A stretch of 64,000 bases of DNA, taken from contig NZ_CP092473.1 of assembly GCF_014287515.2 (NCBI RefSeq), forward strand, positions 1,763,001 to 1,827,000, written 5' to 3'. This DNA comes from Roseburia rectibacter. Its GTDB lineage: Bacteria > Bacillota > Clostridia > Lachnospirales > Lachnospiraceae. The position numbers were made by a program, and so were the translations under genes. Below the pieces are notes generated by a model. It saw only the letters and a list, made by a program, of their open reading frames with translations, had not been told where the DNA came from and did no database searches. Each line of letters opens with the position of its first letter. Positions within the stretch are counted from its first letter, which is position 1. Shown here one piece after another: positions 45,888-53,469 of the stretch.

Positions 45888-47136
45888 AGAAAAAAATGAA
45901 GAAAAAGAACTTATATTGTGCAGCCTTCTGGATGCAGCTCTGCATGCAGAGTTGCATGAGGATAATCCGGCAGATATAAAACAAAAATGTGAAAAGATAA
46001 AACAACAGAAAACAGACTGGAAAAGCATTCTTTCGATAGCGGATAACCATCGTGTGCTGCCGCTTTTATATGATGTATTGGAAGACATCCTGCCTGAAAA
46101 CGGGGAAGACTGGAAAAGGGTGGAAGAGAAAAGTATACAGACTGTAGGGCAGTCTTATCGCCTGCTGTTTATGAGCAGGTATGTGACCGGACTTTTGGAG
46201 GATGCAGGGATGCATACGATCTTACTGAAGGGAAGCGGTATAGCAGGACTTTATCCGGTGCCGGAACTGCGTAAATCAGGGGATGTTGATCTTTTATTTG
46301 AGGATGAACAGACGGCGCAGAAAGCGGGCAGTTATCTGTTAGCGCATGGTTTTATGGCGGAAGGTGGTCATCAGGAAAATCATCATCTTACTTATATAAG
46401 TCAGGAAGGGATTCGCCTGGAACTGCATAGTGCGCTGGTGGAGCCATTTGATTCACAGGAAGTGAACGCTTTTATGAAAAAATGTCAGAAGACTTTCTTT
46501 GAAAACAGAGTTACGGAAAATGTGATGGGGGTGGATTTTTTCCTGACATCACCACCGTATCAGGCATTTTATCTGCTGTTACATATGCTTCAGCATTTTC
46601 TGCGTTCGGGGTTTGGATTAAAACTTTTATGTGACTGGGTTGTGTTCTGGGAACATGGATGTACGGCAGAGGAAGATAAGATATTTTTAAATCTGGTCCG
46701 GGAATGCGGAATTTTAAATTTTGCATGTGTCGTTACGGAATTTTGTATCAGATATCTGGGATTATCAGAACAAAAGGTGGAGTTTCTCAAAAATCAGGGC
46801 GAAGCTGACGGTATGAAGGATGAATCTTACCTGAAAGAATTTTTTACAGAGATCATGGAATCTGAAGAGTTTGGTGAGGCGGCCCCGGAGCGGATGGTAG
46901 CCATGAGGGGGACTGGATGGATGGATTATATCCGGGAGTTCCATCATCAGATGCATTTAAGCCATCCGAAAGCCGGAAGGTATAAAATACTTTATCCCAT
47001 TTTGTGGGTAAGGACATTCTTCGGATTTGTATACCGTAACCGGAAACTTCGCGGAATATCGAGCATAGCTATCTTAAAAAATGCAAAAAAACGGAGCCGT
47101 CTGGTAACAAAAATGAAACTGTTTGAAATGGACTAA
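45871..47136 (+). CDS. Nucleotidyltransferase family protein (NTP_transf_5)
   Basis: 421 aa. KGSGIAGLYPVPELRKSGDVDLL carries the nucleotidyltransferase metal site (Asp138, Asp140), and HHLTYISQEGIRLELHS supplies the third acidic strand. This family is frequently encoded with PqqD and HprK-like genes in peptide-modification loci of Firmicutes, including some lasso peptide clusters. Here it lies between the flippase and a DUF4832 protein. ATG 45871 follows AGAGGTGG; the first codons are a repetitive Glu/Lys/Asn stretch. Its substrate could be a peptide or a glycan. Confidence 0.85.
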   Translation: MEEKNEEKNEEKELILCSLLDAALHAELHEDNPADIKQKCEKIKQQKTDWKSILSIADNHRVLPLLYDVLEDILPENGEDWKRVEEKSIQTVGQSYRLLFMSRYVTGLLEDAGMHTILLKGSGIAGLYPVPELRKSGDVDLLFEDEQTAQKAGSYLLAHGFMAEGGHQENHHLTYISQEGIRLELHSALVEPFDSQEVNAFMKKCQKTFFENRVTENVMGVDFFLTSPPYQAFYLLLHMLQHFLRSGFGLKLLCDWVVFWEHGCTAEEDKIFLNLVRECGILNFACVVTEFCIRYLGLSEQKVEFLKNQGEADGMKDESYLKEFFTEIMESEEFGEAAPERMVAMRGTGWMDYIREFHHQMHLSHPKAGRYKILYPILWVRTFFGFVYRNRKLRGISSIAILKNAKKRSRLVTKMKLFEMD

Positions 47137-47150
47137 AAAAGAGGAGTAGA

Positions 47151-48572
47151 ATGAGAAAAAAATTACTGTTTTTCATTCTGTTTGTGCTTGTGATTGCCGG
47201 GATTATTGCCGGAGTACATGACTATTTTCACTGGAAAGTAATGCTGACGGAAGAAAATTTTACGGAATCTTCAGAGGAAATATGGAATCCGGACCGGGGT
47301 TTTTATCATATTTATGGGTTTTTGATATCGGACGAACCGGTGGATATGGGGGAACAGTTAGACACACAGATGGAAAAAGATTCAGATCATGCACTTGCCA
47401 TGGTGCAGATCAATTTAAGGGAATATCGGGAAAAAGAGATATCAAAAGAAGGTCTGCAAAATATAGAAAAACTGTTTCAGGCGATGTCGGCTGCAAAAGT
47501 ACACTGGATCGTACGTTTTTTGTATGACTGGAATGGAGAAAATGAAAAGTATGAGCCACAGAGTATTGACATTGTGTTAAAACATATGCAGCAGACAGGA
47601 GAGGTATTGGCAAAATACAGGGATTCTGTTTTTACACTACAGGGGCTTTTTGTCGGCAACTGGGGGGAACTGAATGGAACAAAATATGCAGAAACGGATT
47701 CTTTGCAGCAGCTTGCAAAACAGCTTGTACAATCGACAAATGGTCAGATGTATCTTGCTGTGCGAACACCGGTACAGTGGAGGAAGATCATGGAAAGTGC
47801 AGACGTTTCCAGAAAAAATGGTCCGAATGATCCTTTATATGACATGCTGGGACTGTTCAATGACGGAATGTTAGGAAGCGGCAATGACTGCGGAACTTAT
47901 GGGGAGAAGAGTGCTGCAGAAGCCGGGGTGGATCAGGCATGGAACCGCAGTGAAGAACTTGCATTTCAGGAAAAGTTATGTTCACGTGTGCCAAATGGCG
48001 GGGAGGTCATTATTGACAACGGATACAATGATTTCGAGCATGCCATTGCGGATCTGAAAACCATGCATGTGACCTATCTGAATGAGGATTATGATGAAGC
48101 CGTATTGGAAAAATGGGCATCATCTAAGGTGCAGACAGAGGATTGTTTTGATGGTATGGATGGCCTTTCGTATATACGCAGACATTTAGGCTATCGTCTG
48201 CTGTTGTCAGAAGTTTCCATGCAGCATGACTTCTGGGAAGATACGGCAGAGATCACAGTGGCATTGCAAAATGTCGGTTTTGCACCGGTCTATAAAGAAT
48301 ATGAGCCGGTACTTCTTGTGAAAGATGAGAACGGACAGACGATTTATGAGGAAAGTCCATCAGGAGATGTCAGATCGCTTTTGGGAGAAAATGAAGCAGA
48401 CAGAAAAGAGAGCTTTTCTGTCAGTGTACCGCTTCGGGGAGTAAAAAAGGGATGCTACAGTGTGTATTTTGCACTGCGTGATACAGCAGACGGCAGTTTT
48501 ATCACATTTGCCAATGAACAGAAAATAGAAAATGAAGGATATAAGATCGGAACCATTTTACTCGAATCGTAA
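47151..48572 (+). CDS. DUF4832/DUF4874-type membrane-anchored protein (second paralogue)
   Basis: 473 aa. A signal anchor (LFFILFVLVIAGIIAGV, residues 5-21) precedes IWNPDRGFYHIYGFLIS, homologous to the start of the protein at 42057, with LFVGNWGELNGTKY matching FIGNWGEMHGSKF. Probably outward-facing. The two share order of motifs throughout and likely arose by duplication. Last gene of the long run; its stop codon is inside the terminator stem. Confidence 0.8.
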   Translation: MRKKLLFFILFVLVIAGIIAGVHDYFHWKVMLTEENFTESSEEIWNPDRGFYHIYGFLISDEPVDMGEQLDTQMEKDSDHALAMVQINLREYREKEISKEGLQNIEKLFQAMSAAKVHWIVRFLYDWNGENEKYEPQSIDIVLKHMQQTGEVLAKYRDSVFTLQGLFVGNWGELNGTKYAETDSLQQLAKQLVQSTNGQMYLAVRTPVQWRKIMESADVSRKNGPNDPLYDMLGLFNDGMLGSGNDCGTYGEKSAAEAGVDQAWNRSEELAFQEKLCSRVPNGGEVIIDNGYNDFEHAIADLKTMHVTYLNEDYDEAVLEKWASSKVQTEDCFDGMDGLSYIRRHLGYRLLLSEVSMQHDFWEDTAEITVALQNVGFAPVYKEYEPVLLVKDENGQTIYEESPSGDVRSLLGENEADRKESFSVSVPLRGVKKGCYSVYFALRDTADGSFITFANEQKIENEGYKIGTILLES

Positions 48573-48590
48573 AATGGTTCCGATTTTGTT
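48546..48590 (+). terminator. Strong terminator ending the polysaccharide run
   Basis: ATCGGAACCATTTTA (48546-48560) is a perfect complement of TAAAATGGTTCCGAT (48570-48584), loop 9 bases, then TTTGTTT. It overlaps the final codons of the DUF4832 gene. Confidence 0.9.
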
Positions 48591-48632
48591 TGAGTTTTTC
48601 CGTAAGATAAACTGTGAAAGGAAGGAAAAATT

Positions 48633-48815
48633 ATGACAGAGAACAGAAAAATATATCTTAGCTTTGTAGTTCCATGCTATAACTCTGAAAGTTACATGAC
48701 AAGGTGCATTGAATCTCTGCTGCCGGGTGGAGAAGATGTGGAGATCATTAAAAAGTCGATTTTGGGAGAAAAAAGACGTGTGGTGATGCTTGACAGTACA
48801 GACGGATATGGGTAA
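48633..48815 (+). pseudogene. Truncated GT2 glycosyltransferase remnant
   Basis: 60 aa. The first 35 residues are a clear GT2 N-terminus (LSFVVPCYNSESYMTRCIESL). The sequence then switches to KKSILGEKRRVVMLDSTDG and stops, with no DDGS motif or catalytic domain. It has a good ribosome site (GAAAGGAAGG), so a short peptide may still be made. Most likely the scar of a deletion next to the polysaccharide locus. Confidence 0.75.
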
Positions 48816-48856
48816 AATTATAGAATAAGACTAAAAACAGGGAGAGGGAAGTTCAT

Positions 48857-49237
48857 ATGAGAGAGTATATGAAACCGATGTTAGTTACCAGTGATGAACT
48901 TGCAGAAGGGGTGTATCTGGCAAGTGGGGCAGGATGTTATACAGCATCTGCTTATATACATCAGACTCCGCAGGACGGAAGAGGAGATTACCGCATTCAG
49001 GTTAATGGTAAACATGATGCAGATCATACCAGGGAAGCACAGCAGTTGAACATTTCGTTTAACCAGCCGGTCAGTTATGTATCCGGTGGTACAGGATGTA
49101 CATCAGGTGACGGAACAAGTTCCCTTTGCATTGCTTTGGGATATCATCAGAATCCGACGGATAATATTGGGTTTGGCGATCTGGTCGTACAGTCAGATGC
49201 AGGTCTTGCAATTACAGGGGTAAGTATTACAGACTAA
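48857..49237 (+). CDS. Putative precursor-like small protein with leader-type N-terminus
   Basis: 126 aa, ATG 48857 with GGGAGAGGGAAG upstream. Residues 1-24 (MREYMKPMLVTSDELAEG, then VYLASG) look like a leader: Lys-Pro, an acidic hydrophobic stretch, then AEGVYLASG. The same motif with the same spacing precedes an unrelated sequence at 49299-49649. The remainder is Gly/Ser/Thr/Asn-rich with three Cys (27, and two in TGCTSGDG and SLCIALG). No signal peptide or membrane helix. A ribosomally made, modified or exported peptide is inferred from the leader, the adjacent ABC exporter, PqqD-kinase fusion and peptidase. No family with known function is recognised. Confidence 0.65.
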   Translation: MREYMKPMLVTSDELAEGVYLASGAGCYTASAYIHQTPQDGRGDYRIQVNGKHDADHTREAQQLNISFNQPVSYVSGGTGCTSGDGTSSLCIALGYHQNPTDNIGFGDLVVQSDAGLAITGVSITD

Positions 49238-49280
49238 GGGACAGATCCGGTAAGATAAAATAATAAATGAACTGAGGAAT

Positions 49281-49649
49281 ATAGAAGTAATCAACAGATA
49301 TGAAAGACCAACGATCATCGCATATTAGGATACGGCAGAAGGCGTGTATCTTGCAAGCGGTGGTGCAAACGACCATGTAGCAAGCGGCATAAAATGTGAC
49401 AGCCAGTATATGAACGGCAACTGGCAGGCACCGGACTATTCTTCATGGAATGGGGGTACCAGAGGTTACAGGCAGCAGTTCGGATGTCTGGGATGTCCGG
49501 CTAATACAGCTTCAGCTTGTGGACTTAAGACACATTACGTGGATTCCGGATACGCTGGAAGCTATGATACCGATAATGGAAACCGTAAGCCAACATGGGA
49601 AAAGAAAGGATACGGACCGGATGATACGGTAACGGATTGGTCTATGTAG
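49281..49649 (+). pseudogene. Broken second precursor-like gene with in-frame TAG
   Basis: The frame reads RYERPTIIAY, then TAG at 49326-49328, then DTAEGVYLASGG and a 95 aa C-terminal part rich in Gly, Tyr, Trp, Asn with four Cys (IKCDS, FGCLGCP, SACGL). Aligned with the gene at 48857 the Pro to AEGVYLASG distance is identical and the stop replaces one acidic residue. No ATG precedes the leader in frame; ATA 49281 or ATC 49290 stand where a start is expected after CTGAGGA. GTG 49344 inside the motif could start a truncated protein but has no ribosome site. Decayed or recoded. Confidence 0.65.
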
Positions 49650-49670
49650 AGCATATAGAAATCAGAACAG

Positions 49671-49735
49671 GGTTATCATATGGCATGTGTTTGGGCGATT
49701 ATCTGACACATATCCATGTGGTAACCTCTTTTTTT
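49671..49735 (+). terminator. Terminator after the precursor-like genes
   Basis: GGTTATCATATGG (49671-49683) pairs with CCATGTGGTAACC (49714-49726) using G-T wobbles, with an inner ATGTGT/ACACAT stem, and ends in CTCTTTTTTT. Confidence 0.8.
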
Positions 49736-49748
49736 CGTGGTACAGATT

Positions 49749-49757
49749 TGTTATAAT
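49749..49757 (+). promoter_or_regulatory. Extended -10 promoter for the ABC exporter
   Basis: TGTTATAAT: TG, one base, TATAAT at 49752-49757. The -35 region is the T run of the terminator just upstream. Confidence 0.55.
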
Positions 49758-49787
49758 AACCGGGAACGGAATGAAATGGAGATTATT

Positions 49788-51554
49788 ATGTTAGACAGTC
49801 TGAGACATTATCATAAAAGGATCAAAGAGGGCGTATTAAAAGATATGTGGCGGGAAACTGTCTGGATCTATGAGTATGCGAGAAAGTACTGGAAACAGAT
49901 GATTTTTTATACCCTTCTTGGTCTGTCGGGAACGGTCATTTCACTGATATCAAGTCTGATCTCAAGGGATATGGTCGATATTATCACTGGACAGCAGGCA
50001 GGACTTTTAGTGCGTACATTCTGTCTGTATATCGGATTTTCCATAGGAAATATGCTGATCTCACAGGTTACAAGTTATTTTTCCAATAAGATCAGTATCA
50101 GTGTGGACAATGATATCAAAGCAGATATTTTTGATAAAATGCTTGTGACGGATCTTGAAGAGATCCAGAAGTATCATACGGGTGATCTTCTGACACGCTG
50201 GAATTCTGATGCCTCCAACATTTCGAATGGTATTTTAAGCTGGATTCCAAATCTGGTCATCTATACGGTGCGATTCATCAGTACATTTGCACTTGTCTTT
50301 TACAATGATCCGATGTTTGCACTGCTTGCCATGCTTGGCATGCCGGTCAGCATGCTTATGTCGAAACGGATCTTAAAACGCATGAAGGGCAATAATGAAA
50401 AAAGTGCAGCCATGAATGCGAAGATGTCAGGATTTAACCAGGAAGCATTTTCTAATATACAGACGATCAAAGCATTTGATCTGGTGCGTCTCTACGGAGA
50501 ACGGCTGCGCGGTCTGCAGAAAGAATACCTTAGCATGAAATTAGAGTTCCAGAAAATGTCCATGGCAACTTCGATCTTATTATCGGTTGTCGGGCTTGCA
50601 GTGTCATATAGCTGTTATGGATTTGGTATTTACCGTGTCTGGAGTGGTGCGATTTCCTATGGTACTATGACGATGTTTTTATCTTTATCCGGTTCGCTGA
50701 CAGGAACATTAAATCAGCTTGTGTCGCTGGTACCGACGGCAATTTCACTGACCACATCTGCGGGAAGGCTGATGGATATCCTTGGAATGCCGAAAGAAGA
50801 TTATTCGGATGCAGAACGTGTAGAAAAATTTTATGAGGAGAACAGGGAGCGTGGTATCGGTCTTTGTTTTTCTAAGATGTCTTATACCTACCACAATGGA
50901 ACAAGAGTATTTACAGAAGCGGATTTTGAAGCACATCCACACGAGATCGTTGCGTTAGTGGGACCTTCCGGTGAAGGAAAAACAACACTTTTACGTATCA
51001 TGCTTGCTCTGTTACATATACAAGGAGGTGCGGAGGATCTGGTGGGAGAGAAAACAGGAGAAGTACTTGCAATCACACCAGCAGCACGTCGGCTTTTTTC
51101 TTATGTACCACAGGGAAATACAATGTTTTCCGGAACAATTGCAGAGAATATGCGCAACGTCAGACCGGACGCTACGGATGATGAAATCAGAGAGGTCCTT
51201 ATAGCAGCCTGCGCATGGGAGTTTGTGCAGAAACTGCCGGATGGAATATACAGCAGAGTAGGAGAGCGGGGAGGAGGATTTTCAGAGGGACAGGCGCAGC
51301 GCCTTTCCATCGCAAGGGCACTGCTTCGCCATGCGCCGATCTTGCTTTTAGATGAGGCAACAAGTGCACTTGATGTTGCAACAGAGCGAAAGGTTTTGAA
51401 AAATATTATGCAGACAGATGAGCCGCGCACCTGCATTGTGACCACACACCGTCCGACAGTATTATCAGTATGTGAGAGAGTGTATGGTATCCGTGAGCAG
51501 AAGTGTGTCGTGCTGACAACACAGGAAGTACAGAAAATGATGGATGATTTTTAA
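49788..51554 (+). CDS. ABC exporter, fused permease and ATPase
   Basis: 588 aa half-transporter. Six membrane segments in residues about 35-300, then the ATPase with Walker A GPSGEGKTT, Q-loop YVPQGN, signature FSEGQ in place of LSGGQ, Walker B ILLLDEATSALD and H-loop TTHRPT. No N-terminal C39 peptidase domain, so leader removal would need a separate protease. ATG 49788 has GGAG upstream and follows its own promoter; the upstream open frame covers that promoter. Next to precursor-like genes and convergent with the PqqD-HprK gene, it is the likely peptide exporter of the island. Confidence 0.85.
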   Translation: MLDSLRHYHKRIKEGVLKDMWRETVWIYEYARKYWKQMIFYTLLGLSGTVISLISSLISRDMVDIITGQQAGLLVRTFCLYIGFSIGNMLISQVTSYFSNKISISVDNDIKADIFDKMLVTDLEEIQKYHTGDLLTRWNSDASNISNGILSWIPNLVIYTVRFISTFALVFYNDPMFALLAMLGMPVSMLMSKRILKRMKGNNEKSAAMNAKMSGFNQEAFSNIQTIKAFDLVRLYGERLRGLQKEYLSMKLEFQKMSMATSILLSVVGLAVSYSCYGFGIYRVWSGAISYGTMTMFLSLSGSLTGTLNQLVSLVPTAISLTTSAGRLMDILGMPKEDYSDAERVEKFYEENRERGIGLCFSKMSYTYHNGTRVFTEADFEAHPHEIVALVGPSGEGKTTLLRIMLALLHIQGGAEDLVGEKTGEVLAITPAARRLFSYVPQGNTMFSGTIAENMRNVRPDATDDEIREVLIAACAWEFVQKLPDGIYSRVGERGGGFSEGQAQRLSIARALLRHAPILLLDEATSALDVATERKVLKNIMQTDEPRTCIVTTHRPTVLSVCERVYGIREQKCVVLTTQEVQKMMDDF

Positions 51555-51565
51555 AAGAAAACAGC

Positions 51566-52759
51566 TCAGACAGACAAATCGATAGCTGCTTTCATGACGG
51601 CTGCAGCTTCGGGATCTTTGGTACAGTTCAACCGGAGAATCCGTGTCAGCGGGGCAAGTTTTTCTGCAAATGCAAGGCTTTTTAGCACCAGATCTTTTGT
51701 CCAGGTCGGAGAGATCATGCGCTGCACCAGACAAAGTGCCTGTTCATCCAGAGAGAGAAAATCGACACGGTTAAAAGGAGCCTGCTTTAAAAATACAATG
51801 CCGCCAAGTGGATAGGTCGTGGTGGTGTATATTTCAGAGGTTCCACACCAGGGCAGACCGTATACGCAAGGCATTCCGTTTTTTATGCCAAGGATGTTCA
51901 GATCTCCGTTTAAAACCGGAGTCTGGTACTGATTCATCCAGAGGTCTGCATGTGTGGATTTGCCGGTGCCGGAACTGCCGGAAAAGAGCCAGGCTTTGCC
52001 CTGATATAATATGGAAACCGAATGCAGGACAAAAAGGTCATGCCATGCTGCAACAATCAGGAAAGCAAAACGCAGTGCATGAAAGATATCATCTGCGTGG
52101 TTTGTGGTGTAGTCGTCGGTGCAGTAGAGGACGGCGGCGGAACCGTCTTTTTTTACACGCATTTCATGAATACCCCAGTGGGTGCCAAAGACAAAACGGT
52201 AAGTGTCTGTAACGTCGAAGATAGTAAGCTCGGCAGTACTAAGCAGCAGTGTTCCTTCTAAAAGCCCCGACGGCTTTCCGGTCTGTACCAGAATGGCCTG
52301 ATCAGCCACAGCGGCTTCGCAGGAAAAATCTTTAAAATAAGTGTCAAACAAAACATCCGGACCGGACCATGAGAAGCAGAGAGTACCGATCTTAAAATAT
52401 TTAAGTGCGTGATTGTCGGAAAAAAGTGCAGGAAAAGTATTGCCGGTCCAGACATGATCCGGGCAGGCAGTTTGTGTCAGTGTATTGTCAGAAAGCATGC
52501 CAAGTTTTTTTAAGGTGGAAAGATAACTGTCCAAGTCAGATTCGAACTGTGGCAGCATAGTTTCATCTGCATTATAGTAGTTTTTCATGATTGACAAAAG
52601 TGTGCTTTTATCCGCACCGGTGGAGAGAGTGTCCCATAAAAGGGCACCAGACTCATTCAGACGCAGAGAACGGGCATGGTCAGCAATTTTCTGCCCATAG
52701 GGAAGAACATAGGGAACAGAGGAAAGTGTTGTTTTAAAAAATCCGTCAGATATTTTCAT
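51566..52759 (-). CDS. PqqD domain fused to HprK-like kinase/PEPCK-fold ATPase
   Basis: 397 aa. Residues about 1-90 form a PqqD domain (LRLNESGALLWDTLSTG; ESDLDSYLSTLKKLGML). The C-terminal half is HprK-like: HSVSILYQGKAWLFSGSSGTGKSTHADLW with the Walker A near residues 261-268, and NGDLNILG as the acidic strand. HprK-like proteins in lasso-peptide loci phosphorylate the precursor; others remain uncharacterised. The fusion implies a kinase that recognises a leader peptide. AAAGGAG precedes ATG 52759. Shares a mirrored promoter region with the S24 peptidase gene. Confidence 0.85.
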   Translation of the reverse strand: MKISDGFFKTTLSSVPYVLPYGQKIADHARSLRLNESGALLWDTLSTGADKSTLLSIMKNYYNADETMLPQFESDLDSYLSTLKKLGMLSDNTLTQTACPDHVWTGNTFPALFSDNHALKYFKIGTLCFSWSGPDVLFDTYFKDFSCEAAVADQAILVQTGKPSGLLEGTLLLSTAELTIFDVTDTYRFVFGTHWGIHEMRVKKDGSAAVLYCTDDYTTNHADDIFHALRFAFLIVAAWHDLFVLHSVSILYQGKAWLFSGSSGTGKSTHADLWMNQYQTPVLNGDLNILGIKNGMPCVYGLPWCGTSEIYTTTTYPLGGIVFLKQAPFNRVDFLSLDEQALCLVQRMISPTWTKDLVLKSLAFAEKLAPLTRILRLNCTKDPEAAAVMKAAIDLSV

Positions 52760-52791
52760 ATGGCTGCGGCTCCTTTACATGAAAATGAATT

Positions 52792-52836
52792 GGAAATATT
52801 ATAGCATTAGCAAAATGGAAATGCTACAATATTTCC
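52792..52836. promoter_or_regulatory. Mirrored divergent promoters in a 17 bp inverted repeat
   Basis: Left arm GGAAATATTATAGCATT (52792-52808) and right arm AATGCTACAATATTTCC (52820-52836) are complementary with one mismatch, 11 bp apart. Each arm reads outward as TGC plus TATAAT (minus, 52803-52798) or TACAAT (plus, 52825-52830), that is, an extended -10. One element thus drives the PqqD-HprK gene and the peptidase gene in opposite directions and may be a symmetric operator. Confidence 0.6.
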
Positions 52837-52886
52837 GGATGTCATGAAATTAAAAAAGACGGAGTGATTTTAACGGGGGGAATGTA

Positions 52887-53333
52887 ATGAAGTACGATAT
52901 CGAGCAGTTATTAGAAGCGGGGGAAGTAATACAGATTTATCCCGAAGGATATAGTATGTACCCGATGTTTGTACCGGGGCGGGATGCTGCAGTCATAAAA
53001 AAGGCAGATGTAAAAAAAATTCGGCGTGCAGATGTCGTGTTATATCGCAGAAAAGGAAGTATCCTGGTTTTACACCGTGTCGTAAAATGCAGGGATGGTC
53101 AGTTTTATATGGTCGGTGATAATCAGATGGAGATAGAAGGACCGGTGCAGGAAGACCAGATAAAGGGGATTCTAACTGCATTTGTAAGAAATGGACACCG
53201 CATCAGCGTGAAAAATCCATTTTATGTAATTTTATCAGGTATGTGGCTGCTGCTGCGACCGGTGAGAGGGATATTTTGGTCATTTACTGCATGGGTGCGA
53301 AAGCTGCATATAAATAAATTTATACAAAAATAA
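52887..53333 (+). CDS. S24/S26-family peptidase (signal peptidase-like)
   Basis: 148 aa. EGYSMYPMF holds the catalytic Ser (about residue 24); VLHRVVK has His where SipW/eukaryotic-type signal peptidases have His instead of Lys; VGDNQMEIEG is the third conserved box. One C-terminal membrane segment (FYVILSGMWLLLRPVRG). Small, single-anchor peptidases of this type occur beside PqqD and ABC exporter genes. It may remove the leader of the precursor-like proteins (inference). Ends before a strong terminator. Confidence 0.82.
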   Translation: MKYDIEQLLEAGEVIQIYPEGYSMYPMFVPGRDAAVIKKADVKKIRRADVVLYRRKGSILVLHRVVKCRDGQFYMVGDNQMEIEGPVQEDQIKGILTAFVRNGHRISVKNPFYVILSGMWLLLRPVRGIFWSFTAWVRKLHINKFIQK

Positions 53334-53344
53334 ATAAAATATAT

Positions 53345-53382
53345 AAAAAAAGCAAATGTTTCTGCCGGGGTGTTGCTTTTTT
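53345..53382 (+). terminator. Intrinsic terminator after the peptidase gene
   Basis: AAAAAAGCAA (53346-53355) is a perfect complement of TTGCTTTTTT (53373-53382). Confidence 0.85.
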
Positions 53383-53420
53383 CCAAAAGTTATGTTAGAC
53401 TCAGGAAGTTGCAGTAATAT

Positions 53421-53463
53421 CGAGTGTTCGAGACCTTCCACTCGTAAAACAAAACTAAAGGAG
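53421..53463 (+). promoter_or_regulatory. preQ1-I riboswitch
   Basis: P1 stem CGAGTG/CACTCG (53421-53426/53439-53444), loop beginning TTCGAGACC, then an A-rich tail AAAACAAAACTAA (53446-53458) that runs into the Shine-Dalgarno AAAGGAG. This matches the preQ1 class I pattern (hairpin plus AAAACTAA tail forming a pseudoknot). Because the tail overlaps the ribosome site, translational control of the downstream preQ1 transporter gene is expected. Confidence 0.8.
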
Positions 53464-53469
53464 AAACAA

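Noticed and set aside
45871..45915. Repeat of GAAGAAAAAAAT units
   Set aside because: Codes for a Glu/Lys/Asn stretch at the start of the nucleotidyltransferase; low-complexity coding sequence, not a regulatory repeat or CRISPR.
49344..49649. Intact 101-codon gene starting at GTG 49344
   Set aside because: The GTG falls inside the conserved AEGVYLASG motif and has no ribosome site; the frame continues upstream into a leader broken by TAG.
51808..52212. 134-codon plus-strand frame with many Cys and Arg
   Set aside because: Antisense to the PqqD-HprK gene; the Cys richness is an artefact of the reverse frame.
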